Part shown: positions 1 through 9,607 of the stretch, piece after piece
Layout of the letters: each line of letters begins with the position of its first letter
Position numbering within the stretch: the first letter of the stretch is position 1
Assembly: GCF_002994745.2 (NCBI RefSeq)
Contig: NC_037093.1
Span: 45,984,384 to 46,048,383, forward strand
Origin: Rosa chinensis
Taxonomy: Eukaryota; Streptophyta; Magnoliopsida; Rosales; Rosaceae
DNA length: 64,000 bases
Direction of reading: 5' to 3'
Made by a program: the position numbers and the translations under genes
Notes under the pieces: model-generated
Told to the model about the DNA's origin: nothing
Databases searched by the model: none
What the model saw: only the letters and a program-made list of their open reading frames with translations

Positions 1-235
1 TTGCTCACCTTGCTAGTGGATGTTATATTGATGATTTGTGGTTAGATGAGATGCCTGCAATTATTCAAGATATTCTCTACGAGGATCAATGTAACTGTTT
101 CTATGTAGCTCGGAGTTCAGGTTTTATGTCCCCCTCGATGCAAAACTCTAATATTAATATAATAAATGAAACCGGACGTGGGACTGAGCTTCCCAGCTAG
201 ACTAGGTTCTAAACCCCTTTCAAAAAAAAAAAAAG
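1..235 (+). mobile_element. LINE 3' end: RNase H C-terminus and poly(A) tail
   Basis: The third forward frame reads a LINE-type RNase H C-terminus: an AHLASG motif followed by WLDEMP and an I-x-DI segment. This is how plant L1-type ORF2 proteins (RVT_3 RNase H) end. It runs to about 168, then comes a short AT-rich 3' UTR and an A-run at about 222-235, as expected of a reverse-transcribed poly(A) tail. Only the 3' end is in the window, so 5' truncation or a longer element to the left cannot be judged. No target duplication could be tested. Confidence 0.75.
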
Positions 236-398
236 AAGAAGAAAGAAACCTATGCCAAATTAAGGAAACCAAACCCGCCCTACCAATCTACCATAATACA
301 AAGTATTACATCATTAGCTTATATATACATCAAAATAGAAAGGCAAATTAACCTATCTTTCTTTATTTTCATGATCCAAAAAAGAAAGGAGCAGCGTC

Positions 399-950
399 AT
401 GGAAGCTGACTGGTCAGATATTGCTCAAGATCTTGTTAGCTCTCTTGTAAAACGATTGGAGGTTACCTTGGAAGATTTTATTGCTCTTGCTGGCGTACGA
501 AAACAATGGAGATTAGCAACTATAAAGACTAGTCGATTAACACATCAAGTTTTATTCCTTAGACTTCCAGAGAATTACAACAAGGATGGCATCCGTGAGT
601 TTTAAAACTTCAAAAAGAGAAGACTTACCATCTTGATCTGCCAGAAGCTAAGGGAAAGCTATGTTATTCCTCTCTAGGTTGGCTCATTACTGTACCTCAA
701 CAGAAACAAAATTTTACAGTTAATCTGTTCAATCCTGTAAATTATGCTCAGATATTAAGTTGCCAGATTTTAATAAGATCTATAAAGGTCCTGCAAAGGA
801 AGCTTTATTTCGCAGAGAGGAAAGTGTTTTTTGATGGTTAACTTCCAAAGAAATTTGTCTTATCATCAAGCCTTTTAGGGGCATCGAGTTACATAGTCGA
901 TCATGGTTCTTGTAGAAAGGAATTCACAATTTCGCAGACGAGATGATGAA
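399..950 (+). pseudogene. F-box DUF295/KIB-type protein pseudogene
   Basis: The ATG at 399 opens a 68-residue frame with an F-box-like start (WSDIAQDLV then DFIALAGVRKQWR), then stops. From 608 a second frame continues the family pattern: LPEAKGKLCYSS, GWLITVPQQ and NLFNPVNYAQI are the usual DUF295 blocks. Further fragments lie near 757-900, including PKKFVLSSSLLG. Family members are normally about 350-400 residues in one exon. This copy has at least two frame breaks and no recognisable C-terminus, so it is a degraded pseudogene. KIB proteins act as F-box adaptors in SCF ubiquitin ligases; no function is expected here. Confidence 0.7.
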
Positions 951-1264
951 TTCTGAGTATACACTCCAAGAAAATAGTAGATGACATGACTTGCTATATA
1001 GTACACACGTACCATTCTATATACACATTTGCATGCTATATACACACGTCTCCGAGGAGATTGTCATGCAGCATGTATAGAATTTAAGTTGGAGAAAGGA
1101 CCTTTTTTTTTGTTTTTTTTTTCAAGTCATTCAAAGTTATTAAAGCAATATCAATAGATTACATTCTAAAAGATAGATCTTGTCAATTAACATTCATTGT
1201 ATTGCAGTAACATTATCGTCTAAAAGTTCCCACGCACGCATCAATTAATCTCTCGAAATTATAA
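951..1264. other. intergenic AT-rich spacer
   Basis: No gene was recognised. There are short imperfect repeats of a 'tatatacaca' type near 1000-1055 and T-runs near 1105-1122. The final TAA (1262-1264) matches the TAA after 4560 and is the candidate target duplication of the TIR element that follows. Confidence 0.5.
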
Positions 1265-1460
1265 GGATTAATTTCATTTTACCCCCCCCTGAGGTTTAGG
1301 GGTGTCATCATTTCACCCCTCTACGTACCCTCAATTTTGAAATTTTACCCCCTAAGCTTTCCAATTTTAGTCAGCCGTGTCCTATTTCTCATATTTCGTC
1401 CAAATTGGACGTTAACTCTGACGATCAGACCCACTTTAAGGGCTAAAAGGGTAATTTCAA
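1265..1460 (+). repeat. left terminal inverted repeat
   Basis: This is the left arm of the element at 1265-4560. It matches the reverse complement of 4372-4560 over nearly its whole length with scattered mismatches and small indels, which suggests an old insertion. Confidence 0.8.
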
Positions 1461-1578
1461 CATTAAAAAAAAAACTTTTATGCTTCCTCCCCCCCCCCCT
1501 GAGGAGCTTCCTTAAGCACAAACTGAGCAGAATTACGGTCACTAAAACTCAACGAACAAAGATTTGGGCAATCAATCT

Positions 1579-2179
1579 TGACGCAGTCGGAAGTAACTTG
1601 GGTTTACAAGCGATAAACCCTAAAAGACATAGTTATGGAATCCACCAGAGAAATAGAGAAAAATCTATAATTTTTATTAAATTTGATATGATAAACTGAT
1701 CCTAATACAAAACATGATGGTGCTTATATAGGCATCCAAGACCTAAAATCATAATCTAACAAGAAATCCTAAAGAATCCAAATTTAAAAGGAAACTAAAA
1801 ACCTAAAATAAAAGAATTCTAAAACAAATGTAAAACTAGCCTAAAAATATTAAATCCCAAATCGGATAATTAAAACGACATATTTTGGCCTAAATCCGTT
1901 AGGGCTCACTAAAGTGAGTCTTGAGATTCTGGAAAGGTATCATGCGTCTCAAACGGACATTATGGCCAAATTTTACTCCAATTTGATTCACAATCCAGAA
2001 CCTAACTTTTCGCACGAGAAACCCGAAAAGTCCAAAATCAAATTTTCTTGGATATTGCAGCGGCTAGTAATCTTATTATGCGTGAATTCCCTATTTTCCA
2101 ATCACTTTTCTTGATTCCACGCTGCTTCTTTATTTTTCTAGTTTTCCTGCTAAAGCAGGCTCATTCTTGTCCTACATCA
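1579..2179 (-). mobile_element. solo LTR (601 bp) with AATCT target duplication
   Basis: On the minus strand the unit begins TGATGTAGGACAAG (2179 leftwards) and ends in CA at 1579. AATCT lies at 1574-1578 and again at 2180-2184, a perfect 5-bp target duplication. A TATA motif (CCTATATAAGC on the minus strand) lies near 1711-1725, as in an LTR promoter. No internal retrotransposon sequence accompanies it. It interrupts the F-box/LRR fragment. It is most likely a gypsy-type solo LTR, but the lineage is not determined. Confidence 0.85.
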
Positions 2180-2428
2180 AATCTCAATGCTCTGCTTGGA
2201 TTCACTATCATAATCACACCCAAGCGCTAGCTTCTTAATCCCACTGCTACATATATTCAAATTGATCAATCCCACACAGCTCCGAAGCTCCAAGTCCTCG
2301 AGATTCGGACACCCCGAAATCAAATCCTGGACCATCTGATCCTTCAGATCAATTCGTTTGATAAAAATTGACCTCAGCGAGCAAAGATTCATGGCGGACA
2401 TGTTCGTCGGCAATGTGAGGAAGCAATG

Positions 2429-3732
2429 TGATATGTGGTCTAAAATGTAGTTATATCTTCTTAGTTTCTTAACTATTGAGTATTTTATTGGCCTAATTTA
2501 GTCTAATTATATCATATCTTTGATTTAATAGGTTTGATACTTGGATGATGGAATTGGACAATTAAAGGCCCAAAGGAGTTGCTATGCTTAGACTTGGAGG
2601 TGGACAAGTTGACTTTATTGGTTAATTGCCTTGTATAATTATCTTGAAGGAGGGGATAAGTGTCTCCACGTGACCTGCTCTCCATCCTTTCTTCTATCCA
2701 TTGGAAGGCATGTTTCCTTATTCTTGCCGTAGCCCAAGCTCTCCAAATACTTAAAATCAATAACCCTTAATTAAGGGAGAGTGAAGGAAACCGAATAAGT
2801 AGGAAGAGCCCAATCTCCGAGAAATCAGAGAATCAAGATGGACATCATTTCAAGACGGAAGATCTCCAAATTAAACCAGATTCTAAGAAGAAGTGGAAAG
2901 CAATTAAACTTCATCAAATGGCTCCTAGCTAGTATTTTGGGGATTGGATTCTTATTCAGATTTTCTTGGGGCGAAAGTGAAAGTTTATAAAGTGAGGTTG
3001 GAGCAGATTTCTCTTCTCTCTTCCTTTCCTTCAACCACAGCTCATCTTCTGCGTTGTACTCTTCCAAACTCATGGATTATTTTGTTGCTTTCATTTTTCT
3101 TATGGAGAACTAATCTCCTAGCTAAGGCTAGGGGAGAAACTTTGGATTTCGTATGTAGTTTTTTATTAGTTCGATTCGACAAGAACTTCAATGCAAATTC
3201 AATTTTTGGATGTTCACGTACTTTTAATTTCTGCTTTTACTTTTTGATTGATTGATGGGTATTTGATAATCTATTTCATAGGATCAGCTATGTTTTTCCT
3301 ATTGTGTAGTAAAAATATCCATGCTTTTGAGATTAAGTAGAGTTGCAGATTGATAAATAATTTCGTTGGAATTGTGTCTTGATTGGTTGTTGCCGTTAGG
3401 TACAGGTTATACTTGAACTATTCCTAGAGAAATTGATTGGGTTTTGTGTGTTTGAACTACCTCAAATTGGATTCATCTTTAGTGTCAGTTTTCTTGAATA
3501 AGTTTTAAGGAAAAAAATCAAATTGATAACATTGCATAGGTGATTTAAGGTGGAACCCCGAAACCTTAGTTTCTGTCATTATTGAATTTTCTCTTCAACT
3601 AAACTCATTCAAATTGTTTTCTTTTCAGTTTATTCATCATTCTGTGTTTTTCTTACTGCTCTCGGCGGAAACGACACTCGTACTTCTGAGTCTATACTAC
3701 TACGTGACTCATGCACTTGGGATTAGCAAGCA
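2429..3732 (+). mobile_element. solo LTR (1304 bp) with CAATG target duplication
   Basis: The unit starts TGATATGTGG and ends AGCAAGCA. CAATG lies at 2424-2428 and 3733-3737, a perfect 5-bp target duplication. The sequence just before the 3' end (AAACGACACTCGTACTTCTG) resembles the U5 end of plant gypsy LTRs. No gag or pol sequence is present, so it is a solo LTR left by LTR-LTR recombination. It splits the F-box/LRR fragment in the LRR region. The apparent ORFs inside it on both strands are not supported. Confidence 0.85.
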
Positions 3733-4297
3733 CAATGCGTGAGCCTCAAAACTTCTACACATCCATTTTTGAGCAATGAGAAATGAAAATCATGAAACCA
3801 GGTGTCTCCGTCATGGTAGTTATTGTCGATGAAGAAGTCGAGGTGGAGCTGACGCACCTTGAGGCACATGACGGCACAGCGGATCCAAGAATTGTCGTGG
3901 ATGTGGTAGCCTTGGTGGAAGATGAAAGAGAGGAGGAAGGTTCGGATGGGAGAGTCAGGGCGGAGAATGAGAGCGCGATCGACGAAGTCAGAGAAGAATT
4001 GGGCCTAGGCCTGGGTCGGGTTGAGATCTGATTAGGGGGCCAGAGGGAAGAGGTAGTAGGAGAAGTTCAAGGAGGGAATGAAGGACCATAGGGGTCGCCA
4101 TTTGCTGGAGATGAGAGAGGAGTTGACAGCATCAAGGGTGGGGAGGAAGGAGAGGATGTGGAGGAGGATCTCTTCTGGGAGGTCGTTGAGGCTCTGGTTA
4201 GGGCTGTGGAGGAATCGATCTCGTTGGGTTTTGATTTCAATTTTTGGGCTTGCAGAGATATGTGTGAGAGAGAGAGATTTCGATTTTTGGGCTTGCA

Positions 4298-4302
<5 letters not shown>

Positions 4303-4334
<32 letters not shown>
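4303..4334. repeat. (GA)n microsatellite
   Basis: An uninterrupted GA run lies just upstream (on the minus strand) of the F-box start, in what was probably the 5' leader of the captured gene. Confidence 0.9.
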
Positions 4335-4336
<2 letters not shown>

Positions 4337-4371
4337 GAGCGTTTTTTTGTTTTTTTTTGTTTTTGGGTCTT

Positions 4372-4560
4372 AAAATGATCATTTTAGCCCTCAAAGTGGG
4401 CCCTATTATAGGAGTTAATGTCTAATTTGAACGGAATCTGAGAAATAGGACACGGCTGACTAAAATTGGAAAGCTTGGAGGGTAAAAATTTTAAATTGAG
4501 AGTAGAGGAGGTGAAATGATGACACTCCCAAACCTCAGGGGGGTAAACTGGAATTAATCC
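4372..4560 (-). repeat. right terminal inverted repeat
   Basis: This is the right arm of the element at 1265-4560 and the inverted match of 1265-1460. TAA follows at 4561-4563. Confidence 0.8.
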
Positions 4561-4563
4561 TAA

Positions 4564-5590
4564 CAATGTACCTTGCTAATTACTCATATATAACTTATCC
4601 GGCAGTATCACTATAATTGGATTCCTTTTTCTTTCTCCCAACAAGCTCAGTTAAAGCAACTAAAAAGTTGGTGCTATGAGAAGGTGTATGTTGTCAACTT
4701 GTCATGCAGGTAAGTTATTGGTGCTATATTAAGCTTGAAATGACAGAAATAAAGCTTGATAAAGGGGAGAATTGATAATGCAGAAACAAGAGAGATTTTA
4801 TGATAAGCAGGCTATTTATTAATCAATTTAGCTAGGGCATATCAGAAAATTTGTTATCGATGTGAAAGCTTTTATAATTTTGTTTCTGGATTAAGTGTTG
4901 GATGGGATGTGCATGCTCTATAGATTATGGACCCATGCCATTGAAATCCTTTCTAATCATTTTTCATGGTGGCTGGGTGGTCTGCTGGTATATTTCCCGA
5001 CTGGAGGTATACAAACAAAAGAGTTTGGCTGCACGATGAGTTTTGTCGGTGACAAATGGTGAATTATGACCAGGTATATATGATCGATAGTCTGTTGCTC
5101 ATAAATTCATAATAACGTGACAAATAGTGAATATGTGCATATGAAAAGATATGCCAAATAGAGACAGTGCCCGAAGCTTAGGTCTTAGATAATGCCATCA
5201 ATTACTTGCCTAAGAATGATATATATTGCCTCTCTGTCTCCCAAAATGATTATGCACTTTGTTTTCCAGCCATAACAACCAAGGGTGTAGCTACATACGG
5301 ATTTCAGTTGGATACAACTCACCTCAAATTTTGAAAAAAACATTAATTTGTAGCTTAATTTTAATTTAAAAACTTAAATATTAAAAAGTAGCCCACTCAA
5401 ATTTCTAAACTTAGCTCATATATATGTTATTTGACTTATTTATTTTCTTTTTTAGTCAGATATATGTTACTTCTTTTGAGAAGCAAGTTGATCATTTATG
5501 AGTCTAATGTACCTCACCATGATGTGCTAAAGAATGAGAATACTCTTTCTGAATTATATTAAGAATTTTTTGAAACAAAAAGAGCACAGA
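4564..5590. other. intergenic, no gene recognised
   Basis: AT-rich sequence without a supported reading frame. A phrase containing 'gtgacaaat.gtgaat' occurs twice (near 5048 and 5116). Part of the right end may be decayed hAT element sequence leading into the remnant at about 5600. Confidence 0.4.
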
Positions 5591-5599
5591 GAAATCAAA

Positions 5600-5805
5600 T
5601 GATTAATCAGTGAATTCGTTTTGTTTTGACTTTGCTAGTTTCTATAGCAACTACAGAAAGAACATTTTCAGCTATGAAACATATCAAAACAACATTCCGC
5701 AACAAGATGAGAATGATTGTTTAACTAATAATATGACTGTCCACATTGAAAAAGAATTGGCTGAGAATTATGATACATATTCAATAAATAGAAATTTCGC
5801 TTAGT
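5600..5805 (+). pseudogene. hAT transposase C-terminal remnant
   Basis: The frame starting near 5624 reads LTLLVSIATTERTFSAMKHI, then KTTFRNKM. This is the hAT C-terminal dimerisation signature (consensus 'LP.s.a.tERaFSAm') found in TTF-type zinc-finger transposase-like proteins. The match then shifts frame, where HIEKELAENYDTYSI resembles the usual C-terminal end. Nothing upstream can be read as the catalytic core, so this is a short, frameshifted fossil. Confidence 0.75.
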
Positions 5806-6669
5806 TAGGAGCGTAGGGTACAATTTGAATATGTATGTAATTTTGTCTTAGGGTTTTGTTATCAAATTTCTATCAAATGTTATAATGTTAATTTTCTTGG
5901 ATTAGTTAGCTATTTGTTTATTTGATATCTGTTTAATCTATGATATGGTTTAATTTAAGAAAAGAATAAAACAGGTTACTTGTAAAACTTAGAAAAAAAA
6001 GATTAGTAAACTTTTATTAAAATATTTTTTTAGGAGAAAATTAGAAAAAAAAAACCCAAAAACTGAAGCTCTTATTAAGAAAAACTCATTCCTATATTTT
6101 CTTTTAATCACACCCATTCACATAATTAAACCTTCCTTATAGGTTTTAAGTTTATAATTAAGTTTTTTCACCTTTTTTTAGTTTGACTATTTTACCCTTC
6201 TGATTGAATAAGGAAAATATTCCTCAAATATAGTTTTTTTTTTTAGTTTAAATATGGCATCAGTTATAAACACAAATTAGAATTTAATACAATCAAGTTA
6301 TTTTTCCCTTATTTAAAAACGATTAATTACCTTAATTATTGTATATCTCTTCTTTTCTGATTTGATCTATATATTTGCCATTTTTTAGTAGATATGTTTG
6401 TGTAGATATTTATATTATTAGATATCTCAACGTGATTAATCGCCTTAATTATAGTATATAACTGATACCATATTTTAGGAGATATGTTTGTGTAGATATT
6501 CCTTATTTAAAAAGATTAATTGCCTTAATTATTGTATATCTCTTCCCTTTCAAATCTATATATTTGCTAATTTTTAGTAGATATATTTGTATAGATATTC
6601 CTATTAGATTTCGTAGATTTCTCAACGTGATTAAACATTTTTTTGTGGAGATATTCCTATTATTAGATA

Positions 6670-7357
6670 GCACCTAAACTCTAGGTGGGAGTATTCTTTA
6701 GCCATCAAGAACTTGTAGAATCTATTGAGAAACAATAAGAAGAAAAAGAAACATGCAATCAAGAACTTGTAGAGTCTATTATACCTATTCAATAGCATAA
6801 ACTCTGAAAAATCACAAAACAAATACCTCTTTGTCAAGAAGACACACATCTATTGAATAGGTAGCAAACACAATGCTCATCAACATTGCCAATCGGATTA
6901 AAGGGATATGTGGTTGAACAAAGGCAACCCACCAACCTCTGATTGTGCGATCCATTTATATCACAATCACAATTTGAAATCAAAAACATAATCGCATGAT
7001 TGTGGAGAAGGTCGCACCTAAACTCTAGGTGGGAGTATTTTTTAGCCATCAAGAACTTGTAGAATCTATTGAGAAACAATAAGAGGAAAAAGAAACATGT
7101 AATCAAGAACTTGTAGAATCTATTATACCTATTCAATAGCATAAACCCTAAAAAATCACAAAACAAATACCTCTTCGTCAGGAAGACACACACCTATTGA
7201 ATAGGTAGCAAACACAATGCTCATCAACCGTGCCAATGGGATCAAAGGGATATGCAGTTGAACATAATCACAATTATATCACAATCACAATTTGAAATCA
7301 CATTTATATCACAATCACAATTTGATATCACAATCACAATCACAATTTATATCACAA
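6670..7357. repeat. tandem pair of 344-bp units inside copy A
   Basis: The unit beginning GCACCTAAACTCTAGGTGGG occurs at 6670 and again at 7014. The second unit diverges into the CACAAT minisatellite near 7260. Copy B has the same arrangement (17913 and 18260), so the duplication predates the split of the two copies. Confidence 0.85.
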
Positions 7358-7408
7358 TCACAATTTGAAATCACAATCACAATTTGAAATCAAAAACATA
7401 ATCTCATG
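7262..7408. repeat. CACAATCACAATTT minisatellite
   Basis: An irregular tandem array of 'tatatcacaatcacaattt(gaaa)' units is expanded here. Copy B has only a single unit at the same place, so the expansion happened in copy A. Confidence 0.85.
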
Positions 7409-7907
7409 ATTGTGGAGATATTGATACCGGCTTTGAATGTAGAGATTAGGCTTTTGAATGTGGAGATTACATAACCTCCAACCCAGAGGAGAGTTTTCAA
7501 TTGTTGGAATCAAGGGTTGAGTAATTCCATCGGCAGCAAGACTGGATTTTAATATTAATGGTGAATGAGGAATTTGATAGTGGCAGCTTTATAGGGTTTT
7601 AATATTTATCCTATTTAATAGGTTTTTTTTATTTTGAATAAGCCTAATTAGTTGGTTTAAGTGTATATTAAAACACTATTATGAATGGGTTTATTCTAAA
7701 AGTGGTGTGTGAATTTGGGTGTAGAATCAAATTCCCCTTTTTTTAGCCCATCTCATTCTAAAATCCTAGCTCCACCAGTGGTAACAACACACACATGGAG
7801 ACCTCAGTGTATAAGTCTCTACAAGTGCAAAACTCAATGTCTCGATCGATCAGCTAAACTAGCTAGTGGCTACTTCACATACTTGAGTATGAAATAAAGC
7901 ACATAAC

Positions 7908-8126
7908 AATCACCACAGGTGGTCGAGTTGGTAAGAGCCTCCAGGTGTGGAACCCCCACACCCTGATTCGAATCCCGCCGACGCTTATTGGAGTTAAATC
8001 CCAATATATTCTTAGTGGCCAGGGGAGAGAAAACGTTCTGACAAGATCCCCCGAGCACGAATTAGTCTCTGGGCCTAGGAAGTCTTTGAAGACACCGTGT
8101 GATTGACAAATCAAAAAAAAAAAAAA
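7908..8126 (+). mobile_element. tRNA-derived SINE with perfect target duplication
   Basis: A pol III A-box-like sequence (GTGGTCGAGTTGGTAAGAGC, about 7919-7937) and a B box (GATTCGAATCC, 7965-7975) lie at tRNA-like spacing. They are followed by a roughly 130-bp body and an A-run ending at about 8129. The 12-bp AAAGCACATAAC occurs before the element (7896-7907) and after the A-run (8127-8138), a perfect target-site duplication typical of LINE-mobilised SINEs. The element is about 220 bp and is the nearest repeat to the 3' side of the first bHLH gene. Confidence 0.88.
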
Positions 8127-8368
8127 AAAGCACATAACTTTCAAGATTAAGCCATATCTTGTGCAAGCCATAAAACCCATAAGCTTCTAATAAAGAACAT
8201 GGCGATTGAATAGAGTCCATATATTACAACCTTCTTCTTTTTCTTAATTATCAATATAACTTTCATGGACCCTGCAACATTATATGCATTTCAGAATTTT
8301 TGTTATTGGGATGATTGAAACTGATCTTATTTTATAAATTCATCCATAGGTATGAACACATAACTCAG

Positions 8369-8875
8369 CTAATTAGCAGAGTAATTATCCACAATCCTTG
8401 TCATCACCTTTACCTGTGTGTTGAGGCACCTTATGTAATGGCCAGCCTCATCCAACAAGCTGCAAGCATCCATGGCTTCGCCACCAGGTACGAACTTCCG
8501 AAGCTTTTTGATCTCCTTACAACACTTGAGCTTCTTTTTCTTCTTTATCTTCTCCCCTAAGCATTTCTTTTTCATGCTAACTCTTCTGGCAGATGAATTA
8601 GAAGACCGGGATTGTCTGCTTCGAATCTTGAGAAGCAAAGCACGACTCCAAGCTCTTCTAGACCCCACAGCTGAAGCCATGGATGCATCAGCAGCAATTC
8701 TAATTCTCAGATATCGTCTACACATCTCCCTAGGAGAAGATACAGTTTGTGGCTGTGATGATGATGATGATGATGGTTGCCTGTTTAATCTCTTCAGGGC
8801 TCGAAGAAACCCTAGTGTGAACCTAGATTTCAAACTGGAACTGTTAGGCCTCGAAGACGAGTGCTGAGAATTCAT
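8369..8875 (-). CDS. IBH1-like atypical bHLH protein, copy 1
   Basis: An intronless 168-residue frame. An N-terminal LKSRFTLGFLRALKRL block (about 15-30) is followed by the atypical basic region SRRAWSRALLLKIRSR, which lacks the residues needed for E-box contact. A helix-loop-helix starts at KKLRKFVPGG and ends KVMTRIVD near the C-terminus. IBH1/IBL-type proteins are nuclear HLH repressors. They heterodimerise with growth-promoting bHLH factors and are antagonised by PRE proteins in brassinosteroid/gibberellin control of cell elongation. That role is from the family; the exact ortholog is not settled. The start is the only ATG that aligns with the paralog at 13058-13570 (both begin MNS). A lysine-rich stretch (KIKKKKKLK) precedes the HLH. 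The ORF on the opposite strand is a shadow. Confidence 0.9.
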   Translation of the reverse strand: MNSQHSSSRPNSSSLKSRFTLGFLRALKRLNRQPSSSSSSQPQTVSSPREMCRRYLRIRIAADASMASAVGSRRAWSRALLLKIRSRQSRSSNSSARRVSMKKKCLGEKIKKKKKLKCCKEIKKLRKFVPGGEAMDACSLLDEAGHYIRCLNTQVKVMTRIVDNYSAN

Positions 8876-8949
8876 GGTGGCTAAGGAGTAAGGATTGCTT
8901 TTGTTGCTAAATATGGTTTTGAGTAGTTGGTTTTAACAAAAGACCAACA

Positions 8950-9105
8950 ACAGATATAGATTTTATTTCTGACACAAGGGGTCCTTTGGGCTCTCACAAC
9001 TCACAAGGACAAAAGGAGTTAAGGAGAATCAGTTCTGACACAATATTGTCTATGTTCGTGTGGGTGAGAGAAATAGAGCTTGAAATTGGGAGGTATAAAT
9101 AAAGA
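8950..9105 (-). promoter_or_regulatory. 5' leader and core promoter region of bHLH copy 1
   Basis: Two stretches match the upstream region of the second bHLH gene. One, at about 8957-8992, corresponds to 13627-13665 and contains the TTTCTGACACAA core. The other, at about 9083-9115, is an 'aaattgggaggt.taaa' segment corresponding to about 13838-13870, and includes TATTTATA on the minus strand (9093-9100), a possible TATA box. The transcription start cannot be fixed from sequence. Confidence 0.5.
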
Positions 9106-9546
9106 GAGGAGACTAGCTAAGGCATCAATTCTTTAGGATACTACAAATAATTGCATTAAATAATAAATATTATTCATACTTTTTTTTGTTTGAGAAAATT
9201 ATTCTCTATATGCGCCATGACAATATCTAGTGTTGTTTGATGACTTGTTAATTAGATTTATTTTTTGTATCGCATATTTATTTATTCTTTTTATTTATTA
9301 TTGAAGTAGTTCTTTATATAATATTTGGCTTGTGCAAAATTAGTAGTTTGAAATTAAAACTCATATTCTTATAATTCCTTATCCAAAAATAATTAACCCT
9401 AAATTATGAACATCGGGTGTCAAATAACAATTCGGACAACCAAAACATTATTAAGTTATTTATCTTATACGATTTATTTTCCTGTCTTTCTTTTTAATTT
9501 TCGATCTTGAATTTGCAGTTAGGAGGTGAAAATTATAAGAGAGGGT

Positions 9547-9607
9547 TTTGTGGGGTTACTAAGGGCCAACCACCATATGAGCGCACATGGTTCCATTACC
9601 CACTTGG
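9547..9607. promoter_or_regulatory. conserved upstream element of bHLH copy 1
   Basis: About 60 bp containing CCATATGAGCGCACATGG (9573-9590) is nearly identical to 14024-14087 upstream of the tandem paralog. It lies about 700 bp upstream of the start codon on the minus strand. Two E-box hexamers (CATATG, CACATG) sit inside. The surrounding promoter sequence is not similar between the two genes, so retention suggests regulatory function. Confidence 0.7.

Larger units (their letters stand above)
1500..4330 (-). pseudogene. F-box/LRR (FBD-type) gene fragment, split by two solo LTRs
   Basis: Reading leftwards from about 4330, the minus strand gives an F-box (LNDLPEEILLHILSFLPT, then SSKWRPLWSF), then FVDRALIL, then SWIRCAVMCLKVRQLHLDFF, the start of an LRR region. 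After the LTR at 2429-3732 it resumes with CSLRSIFIKRIDL and LISGCPNLEDLELRSC. After the LTR at 1579-2179 it ends with DCPNLCSLSFSD. The frame matches across both insertion points once the LTR and one target copy are ignored, so the fragment was open when they landed. Two in-frame stops lie near 4032 and 3994. The C-terminal LRR/FBD part is missing. Family members are SCF substrate adaptors; this copy is not functional. Confidence 0.8.
1265..4560. mobile_element. TIR DNA element carrying an F-box/LRR gene fragment
   Basis: The ends form a long inverted repeat, about 1265-1460 against 4372-4560. Both begin GGATTAATT and share the blocks CCCCCTGAGGTTT, GTGTCATCATTTCAC, AAGCTTTCCAATTTTAGTC and CCGTGTCCTATTTCTC. 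TAA is present immediately outside both ends, a 3-bp duplication of the PIF/Harbinger kind. No transposase is seen. The cargo is a minus-strand F-box/LRR fragment, so this resembles a Pack-type non-autonomous element. Without the two solo LTRs nested in it the element would be about 1.4 kb. The superfamily is uncertain because 200-bp TIRs are unusual for a PIF element. Confidence 0.7.
6034..7668. mobile_element. unclassified 1.64-kb repeat, copy A
   Basis: This block and 17275-18910 are two copies of one repeat of almost equal length. Both start GAGAAAATTAGAAAAAAA and stop matching after GTGTATATT. Each holds several short repeats of an AGATATGTTTGTGTAGATAT type in the left half and a tandem pair of about 345-bp units in the middle. 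No transposase, clear TIR, LTR or Helitron terminus was found. Minus-strand ORFs starting MCVFLTKRYLFCDF recur in the units of both copies, but their composition is low-complexity and they are probably by-products of the repetition. Confidence 0.75.

Noticed and set aside
3783..4425. Two acidic/arginine-rich plus-strand ORFs
   Set aside because: They are antisense shadows of the F-box/LRR fragment on the minus strand.
6631..7193. Minus-strand ORFs beginning MCVFLTKRYLFCDF, repeated in 6034-7668 and 17275-18910
   Set aside because: They recur because the 345-bp unit is duplicated. The composition is Phe/Leu/Lys-rich and unlike a known protein, and no conservation beyond the DNA identity can be shown.
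7262..7408. Regularly spaced CACAATCACAATTT units that could suggest a CRISPR-like array
   Set aside because: Units are contiguous and irregular, there are no unique spacers, and the context is a eukaryotic repeat.
8472..8867. 131-codon plus-strand ORF over bHLH copy 1
   Set aside because: It is the antisense shadow of a recognised bHLH gene; the minus strand carries the conserved domains.
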